Positions 30,534 to 38,373 of a stretch of DNA of 64,000 nt are shown here, in pieces. Made by a program: the position numbers and the translations under genes. The DNA lies in assembly GCF_000311845.1 (NCBI RefSeq), contig NZ_HE978575.1, forward strand, positions 208,715 to 272,714. The letters are read 5' to 3'. The DNA comes from Enorma massiliensis phI (GTDB lineage Bacteria; Actinomycetota; Coriobacteriia; Coriobacteriales; Coriobacteriaceae). The notes beneath the pieces were generated by a model. That model was not told where the DNA came from and did not search any database. It saw nothing but the letters and a program-made list of their open reading frames with translations. Within the stretch, counting starts at the first letter, position 1; every line of letters starts with the position of its first letter.

Positions 30534-31616
30534 ATGGCGCACGACGTGGTGCTCATACCCGGCGATGGCATTGGCCCCGAGATCACCGAGGCGATGCGCC
30601 GCGTGGTCGAGGCGACCGGCGCCTCCATTACCTGGCACGTTGAGCAGGCTGGCGCGGGCGTTATGGACGAGTATGGGACGCCTCTGCCCCAGCGCGTGCT
30701 GGACGCGGTGTCCAAGGTGGGCGTAGCCATCAAGGGGCCCATCACCACACCGATTGGCACGGGTTTTCGCAGCGTCAACGTGGCCCTGCGCCATGCGTTC
30801 AACCTCTATGCCTGCGTGCGTCCGTGCCTTTCGCTTCCTGGAGACGGCTCGCGCTACCACGATGTCGACCTCGTTATCTTCCGCGAGAATACCGAGGACC
30901 TCTATGCCGGTATCGAATTCGATCCCGGCGCCCCCGAGGTCGCTGCGCTCGCCGGCCTCGTAGACCAGGCGGGCCTGCGCCCCTTCAGGGCAGACTCGGC
31001 CATCTCGATCAAGCCGATTTCCGAGGCGGGCTCGCGCGCCATCGCCGAGGCGGCGTTTGAGTATGCCGAGCGCTGCGGCAGGCGCAAGGTCACGGCAGTC
31101 CATAAGGCGAACATCATGAAGGCGACCGACGGCCTGTTTCTGCGCACGGTGCGCGAGGTTGCGTCGGAGCATCCCTCCATCGCCTTCGAAGACAAGATCG
31201 TCGACGCGGCGTGCATGGGCCTCGTGCAGGATCCGTCGAATTTCGACGTGCTCGTGCTGCCGAACCTCTACGGCGACATCGTGTCCGATCTGTGCGCGGG
31301 GCTCGTTGGCGGGCTTGGCATGGCTCCCGGTGCGAACATCGGTACCTCTTGTGCGATATTCGAGGCCACGCATGGCTCGGCGCCGGATATCGCAGGGCAA
31401 GACATCGCCAATCCCACCGCTGAGATTCTCTCGGCGGCCATGATGCTCGAGCATCTGGGCGAAACGGAGGCTGCCGAGCAGATTCGCGCTGCCGTGCGCG
31501 CGACGCTTGCCGAAGGTGCTGTGGTGACGGCAGACGTGCGCCGTGCGCTCACGGGAAGCACCGAGGGGGCGGCGGGCACGCAGGCATACGCCGACGCCGT
31601 TATTGCGCACCTTTAG
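30534..31616 (+). CDS. Isocitrate/isopropylmalate dehydrogenase family protein (NAD-type isocitrate dehydrogenase-like)
   Basis: A 360-residue metal-dependent oxidative decarboxylase. Seen: LIPGDGIGPEITEAM at the N-terminus, TGFRSVNVALRHAFNLYACV with the Ser/Asn/Arg pattern of isocitrate binding, FRENTEDLYAGIE, the catalytic Lys in VHKANIMK, NLYGDIVSDL with metal Asp residues, and the cofactor region EATHGSAPDIAGQDIANPTA. The length and SVNVALR signature favour NAD-dependent isocitrate dehydrogenase over LeuB or homoisocitrate dehydrogenase. No leuC/D or other TCA genes are nearby. It closes the four-gene run from 28227. Confidence 0.85.
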   Translation: MAHDVVLIPGDGIGPEITEAMRRVVEATGASITWHVEQAGAGVMDEYGTPLPQRVLDAVSKVGVAIKGPITTPIGTGFRSVNVALRHAFNLYACVRPCLSLPGDGSRYHDVDLVIFRENTEDLYAGIEFDPGAPEVAALAGLVDQAGLRPFRADSAISIKPISEAGSRAIAEAAFEYAERCGRRKVTAVHKANIMKATDGLFLRTVREVASEHPSIAFEDKIVDAACMGLVQDPSNFDVLVLPNLYGDIVSDLCAGLVGGLGMAPGANIGTSCAIFEATHGSAPDIAGQDIANPTAEILSAAMMLEHLGETEAAEQIRAAVRATLAEGAVVTADVRRALTGSTEGAAGTQAYADAVIAHL

Positions 31617-31629
31617 GAATGGGCGATTG

Positions 31630-31666
31630 AACCCGGCTCGAGCGACCGCACGGGCCGGGTTTATCA
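31630..31666 (+). terminator. Probable terminator after the isocitrate dehydrogenase gene
   Basis: AACCCGGC (31630-31637) pairs with GCCGGGTT (31654-31661), followed by a short T-containing tail. Confidence 0.5.
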
Positions 31667-31835
31667 ATTATCGGGTTAAGTAAAGCCCAAGGCGCGTAGG
31701 GCGGGCGACGGCGGTATCCTAAACAGGATGCTGCGTGGTTTCTCGTAGGGCTGCTGCGTGCCATATCGTTTCGCGCATGCGCAAAAGCTGCTGGCTCCAT
31801 GGAGCTGTTCGCTGGTTATCAGAGAGGTTGGACTC

Positions 31836-33008
31836 ATGGGTTTGATTCTTAAGAAGGATGAATCGGAGCACGAGGTCATTGAGGGCATCGAGGTTATCGA
31901 GCGCTCGGATGTGCCGGATGATCTGCCTGAGAACCCGGTAGAGCTTGTTTCTGGTGCATCTGCAGAAGATATCGCATCTGGTGACGATGAGGTGCAGGAT
32001 GCCCAGGTCGAAGGCATCGATGCCGACGGTCTTGACGACGAAGGCGGCCGCGAGCCCGCCTCGGGCGACGGTGGCGATGGCGGCGACGATGGTGACGATG
32101 CCGACGGCGAGCCCGGAGACGACGAGCTGCACGATGCCGGCGATGACGAGCCTGCTCATACGGGCGTGCTCGCCAACGTGCCGCGTGGCGTGAAGATCGG
32201 CGGCGTGGCGGCCCTTATCATCGTTGCCGTGGTTGCTGCGGTGATCGGCTACGTGATCGGAAGCGGCGGGTTCGGCGGCACGGGTACCGGCACGGCGACG
32301 GTGGGCGAGGACCAGCTCGACACGGTGATCGCGTCCTATACCTACAACGGGGCGTCGCACGATATCACCGTGCGCAGCGCCATCGAGAGCGAGTACAGTC
32401 TCGAGTCCGCGCAGAACAGCGACGGCACGTACAGCGTTCCCTCGGCCGAGACCATCATCTCCACGGTCCGCAACAATATCCTCGTGAGCGAGGCGGAATC
32501 GCGCGGCATCGAGGTCTCGGATGACGAGATGGACCAGTTTGCCGAGTCCATGCTGGGAAGCTCCGACTACGCGACGCTCGCCACCCAGTACGGCGTCACC
32601 GAGGACCAGGCAAAAGAGATCGTCCGCGAGCGCGCGCTCATTCAGAAACTCTACAGCCAGGTTGTTCCGGAGGCGTCGACCGCTACGGCTCCGACCGAGC
32701 CCACCACCCCTGAGAATGGCGACACCTCAACGTCATCGGCCGAATATGCCCAGTACATCATCGACCTTGCGGGCGATGAGTGGGATTCCGGGAACAACAC
32801 ATGGGCGTCTACGGACGGCTCCTACTATGTGGCGCTCGGCGATGCCTTTACCGGCGATACCGCTACCTATGAGCAGGCTGTTACCGCGTACTATGTGGCG
32901 TACCAGGAGTACAGCAACCAGATGTCGGGATATACGACCACGTGGACAGACTTCGCTAACGGGCTCTTCGCCAACGCGAATATCCGTCTCTATGGCGTTT
33001 ACGCGTAG
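31836..33008 (+). CDS. Membrane-anchored protein with SurA-N-like domain
   Basis: A 390-residue protein. The first 115 residues are acidic, with an Asp/Gly-rich run (ASGDGGDGGDDGDDADGEPG). A single membrane helix follows (IGGVAALIIVAVVAAVIGYV). The outside part has a Gly/Thr linker and a helical region (SAETIISTVRNNILVSEAES, GIEVSDDEMDQFAESML, YGVTEDQAKEIVRERALIQK) that resembles the SurA/trigger-factor N-terminal chaperone fold; no PPIase domain is present. The start MGLILKKDES has GAGAGG upstream. It is probably an extracytoplasmic chaperone-like factor. A strong terminator follows. Confidence 0.75.
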   Translation: MGLILKKDESEHEVIEGIEVIERSDVPDDLPENPVELVSGASAEDIASGDDEVQDAQVEGIDADGLDDEGGREPASGDGGDGGDDGDDADGEPGDDELHDAGDDEPAHTGVLANVPRGVKIGGVAALIIVAVVAAVIGYVIGSGGFGGTGTGTATVGEDQLDTVIASYTYNGASHDITVRSAIESEYSLESAQNSDGTYSVPSAETIISTVRNNILVSEAESRGIEVSDDEMDQFAESMLGSSDYATLATQYGVTEDQAKEIVRERALIQKLYSQVVPEASTATAPTEPTTPENGDTSTSSAEYAQYIIDLAGDEWDSGNNTWASTDGSYYVALGDAFTGDTATYEQAVTAYYVAYQEYSNQMSGYTTTWTDFANGLFANANIRLYGVYA

Positions 33009-33053
33009 TGAGCATTACAGCGTACGGTCTGTTGCGATAGGAAGATAGTTTGA

Positions 33054-33090
33054 GGGACCGGAGCCGTTGTCGCTCCGGTCCCTTTTGTTT
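33054..33090 (+). terminator. Rho-independent terminator
   Basis: GGGACCGGAGC (33054-33064) and GCTCCGGTCCC (33072-33082) form a perfect 11-bp stem with a 7-base loop, then TTTTGTTT. It ends the SurA-like gene transcript. Confidence 0.9.
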
Positions 33091-33129
33091 GCCGAGTTTG
33101 CTTGCCGGGCGGGATTCGGGCGCGCCCTG

Positions 33130-33253
33130 CGTTTCCGGGCCTAATCCGGACATTGCCGGGGTTTTCGGGCGACAATTCGCCATTTTGAGGGGTCTGAGCG
33201 TCCAGATCACGCCCGAGAACGAATTACATGTCCAAAAGTCGCCCGGCAACGCG
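33130..33253. repeat. Family B convergent 30-bp array, copy before tRNA-Thr
   Basis: CGGGC occurs at 33136 and 33166, then inverted GCCCG at 33211 and 33241, both pairs exactly 30 bp apart. The flip segment TTCGCCATTTTGAGGGGTCT, then GAGCGTCCA, closely matches that of the 24771-24952 array. It lies between two terminators, so it is not obviously within a transcript. Confidence 0.85.
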
Positions 33254-33272
33254 CGGGTCATCTGAGCACCAT

Positions 33273-33312
33273 AAAAACAAAACAGCCCGGATAGGCTACC
33301 TACCCGGGCTGC
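33273..33312 (-). terminator. Terminator of the tRNA-Thr transcript
   Basis: Read leftwards, CAGCCCGG and CCGGGCTG form an 8-bp stem (33283-33290 with 33304-33311) followed by TTTTGTTTTTA. Confidence 0.85.
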
Positions 33313-33321
33313 AATATTCAA

Positions 33322-33397
33322 TGGAGCCAGCAATCGGACTCGAACCGATGACCCCCGCTTTACGAGAGCGGTGCTCTACCAACTGAGCTATGCTGGC
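33322..33397 (-). tRNA. tRNA-Thr (anticodon CGT)
   Basis: A 76-base cloverleaf read leftwards. The acceptor GCCAGCA pairs with TGCTGGC before TCCA, so the CCA end is encoded. The D-arm is GCTC...GAGC, the anticodon stem CCGCT/AGCGG encloses CTCGTAA (anticodon CGT), the variable loop is short, and the T-arm is ATCGG-TTCGAGT-CCGAT. It reads ACG threonine codons. A promoter lies upstream and a terminator downstream, so it is a single-gene transcript. Confidence 0.97.
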
Positions 33398-33433
33398 GGC
33401 CACATGCACGGCGCAAAGCGCCTGCGAACGACA

Positions 33434-33462
33434 ATAATACGTGGAAACCGCCCACAGCGCAA
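33434..33462 (-). promoter_or_regulatory. Promoter of tRNA-Thr
   Basis: On the minus strand, TTGCGC (33457-33462) and TATTAT (33434-33439) are separated by exactly 17 bases and lie about 37 bases before the mature tRNA 5' end. Confidence 0.7.
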
Positions 33463-33529
33463 GGTCGCTCGCATAGAAATCCAAAAGCTATGGACAAAGC
33501 GGCAGCGGGATTGTGCCGGCGCGGCAATC

Positions 33530-33592
33530 TTCGGGCGCTTTTACGCAGCTCTGAGAGAAAAAACCGGCACAGAATGCGAAAAAGCGCCCGAA
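33530..33592. repeat. Inverted repeat downstream of galT
   Basis: TTCGGGCGCTTTT (33530-33542) pairs with AAAAAGCGCCCGAA (33579-33592), giving a 13-bp stem with a roughly 36-base loop. It lies about 65 bases past the galT stop and may end the gal transcript. It resembles family D in layout but not in loop sequence. Confidence 0.5.
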
Positions 33593-33656
33593 AGAAATCG
33601 AGTGAAGATCCTCTGTTGCGGAAGGTCGGCCGCACCTGCGCAGCCGACAGGCCAGC

Positions 33657-35339
33657 TTACAGCGCGTCGATGAAGCGCTGCTGCGCCGCACGACCCTCGT
33701 CGTCCCACTTGTAGACGCCGGCATCTTCGAGCACATGGCCGAAGACCTCGCCCACGCCCGCGCGCACGACGTCCTCCACGGTGTCCGCGGTTATCGGCCC
33801 GTGGGCCTCAGCAAGCTCGAGTGCCCATGCGGCGTGCGGGGCGGAAAGGGCGTCTGCCTCGAGCGCCTTGGCCAGCGCGGCGGGCTCCCCCGAAAGCTCA
33901 ACGAGGTGCTGCTCCACAGCCCCGAGCTCGTCAACCAAGCGGGGAGGTAGAATCGCCAGGCCCATGACCTCGATGAGGCCGATGTTCTCCTTCTTGATGT
34001 GGTGCCACTCCGCATGCGGGTGGAACACGCCCAGCGGGTGCTCGTCGGTGGTGACATTGCAGCGAAGCGCAAGGTAGAGCACGTAGTTCCCGCCCTCGCG
34101 GCATGCGACGGGGGTGATGGTGTTGTGGCGCTCGCCGTTGCTCTCCGCAACTACGCCTACAGCCTCATCGGACCAGTCGCGCCACACATCGAGCACGTGC
34201 GCCGCAGCATCGAGCAACTGCTCGCGGTCGCGCGCCGCGAGTTTGAGCACGCTGAGCGGCCAGCGCACAACCGAGCACTCAACGTGAGGGAACCGGTCCA
34301 TAGAGAATGTGGAAGCAACCTGGGCTTTCATCATGGGGAAGACGTGCCGCCCGCCCTGGAAGTGATCATGCGAGAGAATCGAGCCGCCCACGATGGGGAG
34401 GTCGGCGTTCGAGCCCACGAAGTAGTGGGGGAACAGGTCCACGAAGTCGAGCAAGCGCCCCATGTTCTCGCGGTCAACGTGCATGAGCCGGTGTTCGGCG
34501 CTCATGGCGATGCAGTGCTCGTTGAAGTACGCGTACGGGCTGTACTGCAGGCCCCAATGCTCGCCACCGAGCGTGATGGGCACGATGCGCAGGTTCTGGC
34601 GAGCGGGATGCGCGCCGTTGGCCTCGCCCGCGCCGCGGCCGCGGTAGCCTTCGTTTTCCATGCAGAGCTGGCAGGCGGGATAGACATCGCCCGTCGCAGG
34701 GGCGGCGCCGGCCGCCGCGATGGCCTTCGGGTCCTTCTCGGGCTTGGAGAGGTTGATGGTAATCTCCAGGTCGCCCCACTGCGTGGGAGAGGTCCAGCCG
34801 ATGTTTTTCGCAATGGCCGCCGTGCGCACATAGCGCGCGTCGCAGCACATGCGGTAGAACCAGTCGGTCGCTGCCTCGGCACCGTCTTCGTCATAGAGCG
34901 CGGCGAAGGTGGCGCTTACCTCGGAGGGACGCGGCATGACAAGGTCCATCACGCGGGTGGCGATGCGATCGGCGCCCGATGGCGTATCTTCCTCGCGCCC
35001 GTTCGCAACGCCTGCGGCAGCGATGCGCTCGATGACCGCCTCAAGATCGAAGCCATCGGTTGCGGGTAGCTCGAACTCGAGGATGCCTTCGGGGTCGGCA
35101 AGGTCGCGCGTGGGGGCAAGCGCGTATTGGTCGGCGAGCATCTCGGCCGCATGCGGAGCGCCTGGGCCGGTGGCGCCCACGCACTCGAGCACGGCGTTAT
35201 AGGCCCACGTCTCATCTTCGGGGGCCAAGAGCCCGTTCGCTACGGCATAGCGCACGAGCGCTTCGATGTCTTGAGCGAGCGAGGGGGCCTGCGCGGTAGT
35301 CTGTTCGCCTGCGACGGCCTGAGCATTGTTTACAGCCAT
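33657..35339 (-). CDS. galT: Galactose-1-phosphate uridylyltransferase, class II
   Basis: A 560-residue Leloir enzyme that swaps UMP between UDP-glucose and galactose-1-P. The catalytic motif HDHFQ (H324-D325-H326-F327-Q328) lies in GGSILSHDHFQGGRH, the form seen in the class II family (GalT_2) of Firmicutes and actinobacteria; the length fits class II (about 500 or more) rather than E. coli GalT (348). Other signs: PACQLCMENEGYRGR, PYAYFNEHCI and FHPHAEWHHIKKENIG. It overlaps galK by ten bases. GGAG lies ten bases upstream of the ATG. Confidence 0.95.
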   Translation of the reverse strand: MAVNNAQAVAGEQTTAQAPSLAQDIEALVRYAVANGLLAPEDETWAYNAVLECVGATGPGAPHAAEMLADQYALAPTRDLADPEGILEFELPATDGFDLEAVIERIAAAGVANGREEDTPSGADRIATRVMDLVMPRPSEVSATFAALYDEDGAEAATDWFYRMCCDARYVRTAAIAKNIGWTSPTQWGDLEITINLSKPEKDPKAIAAAGAAPATGDVYPACQLCMENEGYRGRGAGEANGAHPARQNLRIVPITLGGEHWGLQYSPYAYFNEHCIAMSAEHRLMHVDRENMGRLLDFVDLFPHYFVGSNADLPIVGGSILSHDHFQGGRHVFPMMKAQVASTFSMDRFPHVECSVVRWPLSVLKLAARDREQLLDAAAHVLDVWRDWSDEAVGVVAESNGERHNTITPVACREGGNYVLYLALRCNVTTDEHPLGVFHPHAEWHHIKKENIGLIEVMGLAILPPRLVDELGAVEQHLVELSGEPAALAKALEADALSAPHAAWALELAEAHGPITADTVEDVVRAGVGEVFGHVLEDAGVYKWDDEGRAAQQRFIDAL

Positions 35340-36520
35340 GCGTATGCAGCTCCTTCGGGCACGATGCGGTAATGACGGGAAGCGCCCTCGCCGAACCAGC
35401 TATCCATGCCGGCAAGGAAGGCGTCAACGCGCTCGACGGGAACGAAAGCCTGGATGCTGCCGCCGAAGCCGCCGCCGTGGATGCGGCAGGCGCCGCGGCC
35501 CTCGAGCAGGCGCTCGGCAAGGCCCAGCGCGACCATAGCGGACTGCTCGGGCGCGCCTCCTACAGACACGTTCTGTAGGAACATGGCGGAGCTGGCTCCG
35601 GACTCGCGCGTGAGCTCCAGGAATGCGTCGATATCACCAGCCTGGAGGGCGTTCCAGCGCTTGAGCACGAGGTCGTTCTCGCGCCAATAGTGCAGGGCGC
35701 GCAGCACCGGGCGGTCGCCCAGCTCGCGGCGCAGGCGTACGACCTCGCTGTCGAAGGCAGCAGGATCAACCTCGCACAGACGCTCCTTGCCAAAGACGGC
35801 GGCAATCTGCTTCATCTCGGCGGGGACGGCGGCGTACTCGCCGGTCAGGGCGCTGTGGTCGCTGCCCACGTTTACCAGCACGAGCGCATAGCCCTTGTCT
35901 TCGAAGTCGAAGGCGAGCTTTTCGGTGGCAGGGGTCTCGGGGTCGGCGAAGCTCATGTGGGCGAGGCCGCCGAGTGCCTCCGCAAGCTGGTCGAGCAGGC
36001 CGCAGGGCTTGCCGAAGTAGTTGTTCTCGGTGCGCTGGGCCATCTTGGCGAGCGTCACGGCATCGATCGCCGCGCCCTCCCAGAGCGCCTCCATCGCGCG
36101 ACCGAAGGCGAGCTCCACGGCTGCGGAGGACGAGAGGCCGCTGCCGGAGGGGATGGAGCTCTGCATGATGAGGTCGAAGCCCTGGGGCGTACGCCCGGTC
36201 GCGGCGAGCTCGGAGGCCATGCCGCGGGCGAGCGAGGCGGTCGTTTCCTGCTCGGAGGCCTGTACGGCGAGGTCGGAGAGGTCAATCTCGAAGCCGCCGT
36301 AGCCTACGCTCTCGATACGGGCGGTGCCGGTGCCGTTAAGCGCGCAGACGGCTTCGATGCGCGCGTCGAGCGCGCCGCCGATGACGTCGCCGCCCTCATG
36401 GTCGGTATGGTTGCCAGCGATCTCGGACCGTGCGGGCACGGTCACGGAAAGCAGGGGGTTGCCGGTGTTGCCGAAGTGCTCAGCAAAGCGGTCTACGAGC
36501 GGCGTTGTTGGTGAAGACAT
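35330..36520 (-). CDS. galK: Galactokinase
   Basis: A 396-residue GHMP-family kinase converting galactose to galactose-1-P with ATP. Seen: ARSEIAGNHTDHEGG near the N-terminus (galactokinase signature; Ala-Arg-Ser replaces the common Gly-Arg-Val/Asn start), the ATP loop SSIPSGSGLSSSAAVE, the catalytic Asp in CGLLDQLAEALGG, and the C-terminal RIHGGGFGGSIQAFVP. GGGAGG sits right before the ATG. It leads galT in the same transcript. galM lies 196 bases upstream on the same strand. Confidence 0.94.
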   Translation of the reverse strand: MSSPTTPLVDRFAEHFGNTGNPLLSVTVPARSEIAGNHTDHEGGDVIGGALDARIEAVCALNGTGTARIESVGYGGFEIDLSDLAVQASEQETTASLARGMASELAATGRTPQGFDLIMQSSIPSGSGLSSSAAVELAFGRAMEALWEGAAIDAVTLAKMAQRTENNYFGKPCGLLDQLAEALGGLAHMSFADPETPATEKLAFDFEDKGYALVLVNVGSDHSALTGEYAAVPAEMKQIAAVFGKERLCEVDPAAFDSEVVRLRRELGDRPVLRALHYWRENDLVLKRWNALQAGDIDAFLELTRESGASSAMFLQNVSVGGAPEQSAMVALGLAERLLEGRGACRIHGGGFGGSIQAFVPVERVDAFLAGMDSWFGEGASRHYRIVPEGAAYAWL

Positions 36521-36716
36521 TGGTTCCTCCCTTTCCTGAGGCTGATGCTAACGATGGTGGCGAATACATATAACAGGGGACGGCTTGTCGATGCCATGGG
36601 GCGGGCTGTGGGCGAAGCGAGCCCGTTGCCTTGCTCGTGAGGCTCGGTGCCGCGCGCGCCGTGAGGTCGCGCGGCCGCGGTACCGCGTGCGCTACCAGGG
36701 CACCGTGTGCGCCCCG

Positions 36717-37781
36717 CTATGCAGTGAAGAAGCGATATTCGTTGTGCGCGCGATAGGGGTGCGCCTCATCGAAGATCGCTTGCGGGAAGGACGGATGCGA
36801 GGGCGTTGCAGGGTAGAATTGCGGTTCCAACGCGAATCCCTCCTGCACGCGGTACGTGCAATCGCCTTTACCGTGATCTTCATCGAGGAAGTTGCCGGTA
36901 TAGAGCTGCATGCCGGGAAGCGAGGTCCAAACCTCCATGCCGCGTCCGCTCACGGGGTCCAGGGCGCGCACCGCGAAGCGGGCAGAGCCTCCATCCGCGG
37001 CGTTCGACGTATAGCCATCGATGCAGAAGCAGTGGTCATAGCCATGGGCGAGCGCGAGCTGTTCGTCGTTGCCGGCGATATCCTTCCCAATGAGCTTGGG
37101 TGCACGGAAGTCGAAGGGTGTGCCCTCAACGGGCCGGAGCTCGCCGGTGGGTATCGAGGTCGCGTCGATGGGCAGATAGCGTTCCGCGGCAATCTGTAGT
37201 TGCTGGCCGTGGACCGAGCCCGAGCCCGCTCCCGACATATTGAAATACGTGTGGTTCGTGAGGTTGAAAAACGTCGCCGTGTCGGTGGTGGCGGTGTAGT
37301 CGGCCAAGAGTCGCATCCCGTCGAGCGCGTAGCGCACCGTGAACGTGCGGTTTCCGGGAAGCCCGTAGGCACCGTCGTCGACAGCGCGGGTGAACGTTAT
37401 CGCGCATGTGTCTTCGTTAACATCTGCGTCCCAGATGAGCGCGTGCAGCCCGCAGGCGTGGTCGGTGTGCAGGTTGTTGCTGCCCTCGTTGCGCGGCAGG
37501 TAGTAAACCGTGCCGTCGATGGGCACCTCTCCGCGGAAAACGCGGTTGGCGCTCGGGCCAACGGTCGCACCGAAGAAATAGGGTGTGTTGGGATAATATG
37601 CCGCCGCATCATCGTAGCCGAGCACGATATCGGCGAGTTCGCCTTGCGACCCCGGTGCATCGATGCCCATGATAGTCGCTCCCAGGTCGGTCACGCGCAC
37701 GGTGATCTGGCCGTTGCTCAATAGGTACAACGTTGCGGAATCTCCGGTTGGAAGGGTTCCGAACGGTTGCGACTCGATCAT
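36717..37781 (-). CDS. galM: Aldose 1-epimerase (galactose mutarotase)
   Basis: A 354-residue cytosolic enzyme interconverting beta- and alpha-galactose so that galactokinase can use it. Seen: LGATIMGIDAP, GPSANRVFRGE, the NNLHTDH substrate His region, FFNLTNHTYFNM with the catalytic acid His, and LEPQFYPATPSHPSFPQ with the catalytic base Glu. The start at MIESQPFG is chosen because GGAGG lies eight bases upstream; a TTG five codons earlier overlaps that site. It is the first gene of the galM-galK-galT set and faces away from the GH35 gene across a 590-base regulatory gap. Confidence 0.93.
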   Translation of the reverse strand: MIESQPFGTLPTGDSATLYLLSNGQITVRVTDLGATIMGIDAPGSQGELADIVLGYDDAAAYYPNTPYFFGATVGPSANRVFRGEVPIDGTVYYLPRNEGSNNLHTDHACGLHALIWDADVNEDTCAITFTRAVDDGAYGLPGNRTFTVRYALDGMRLLADYTATTDTATFFNLTNHTYFNMSGAGSGSVHGQQLQIAAERYLPIDATSIPTGELRPVEGTPFDFRAPKLIGKDIAGNDEQLALAHGYDHCFCIDGYTSNAADGGSARFAVRALDPVSGRGMEVWTSLPGMQLYTGNFLDEDHGKGDCTYRVQEGFALEPQFYPATPSHPSFPQAIFDEAHPYRAHNEYRFFTA

Positions 37782-38071
37782 GACAACAGCCTCCAACCCC
37801 CGCCCACCGCTTTTACGATGCAGCCACTCAAACGATGCGACGGATGCAATATGAGTATGTGCGCATGAGTAGCATAGCGCACCTGCACCGGCTTGCAGTC
37901 CGAAGAATGCCGGTCTTGCGGGGAGTGGGGGCGAAAGGGCGTGTGTTTCAAACGCGTCTCGAAAGCGTTGCGATTCTGGGGACCGCTGGCCGGACGAAGA
38001 CGACCGTTCACGGAAGCTTCATACTATGCGTCATGGAGAGGTGAGGGTGGAGCGCTGAGAATCACGTTTCC
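37782..38071. other. Divergent regulatory region, galM side
   Basis: About 290 bases between galM and the operator cluster. It should hold the galM promoter on the minus strand; I see no convincing hexamer pair. Direct sequence interest starts at 38072, where GGT/ACC motifs cluster. Confidence 0.35.
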
Positions 38072-38107
38072 ACTGGTATACATACTGGTTAAGTGGTTGT
38101 AACCACC
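38072..38107. promoter_or_regulatory. Candidate GntR operator cluster upstream of the GH35 gene
   Basis: ACTGGTATACATACTGGT is followed by AAGTGGTTGTAACCACC: two ACTGGT half-sites and one near-palindrome. A third block with inverted sites, GAGTACCACC...CATACCA, lies at 38137-38158. These resemble HutC-type GntR operators built on TGGT/ACCA. The likely regulator is encoded at 44064-44795. Confidence 0.5.
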
Positions 38108-38232
38108 TCGAAATACGATGCACTTGTATCAGAAATGAGTACCACCTTTCTCATACCAATTTACCTGCGGAAATAAAGATTTACCGCTCATGGGCAAAAA
38201 CCAACCGTTCGCAGGCGCTTCATAAGTTTTCA

Positions 38233-38268
38233 ATTTTTGTGGTGAGAATGTGGTTATACTGGTCTACC
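38233..38268 (+). promoter_or_regulatory. Promoter overlapping an operator, GH35/PTS locus
   Basis: -10 box TATACT (38255-38260) with a weak A/T-rich -35 (38233-38238). The -10 is embedded in TGGTTATACTGGTCTACC (38251-38268), another TGGT/ACC-type site, so a bound repressor would block RNA polymerase. Confidence 0.45.
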
Positions 38269-38373
38269 TGAGGCACCAATCTGTCACGCCGACAGGGTGC
38301 CGTGAAGGCGAAGGGACCGCAAGAATCAAGCCCGGTCTGCGCCTTGGTCGATTCGCTTGCCGTTGGGAGGGTC

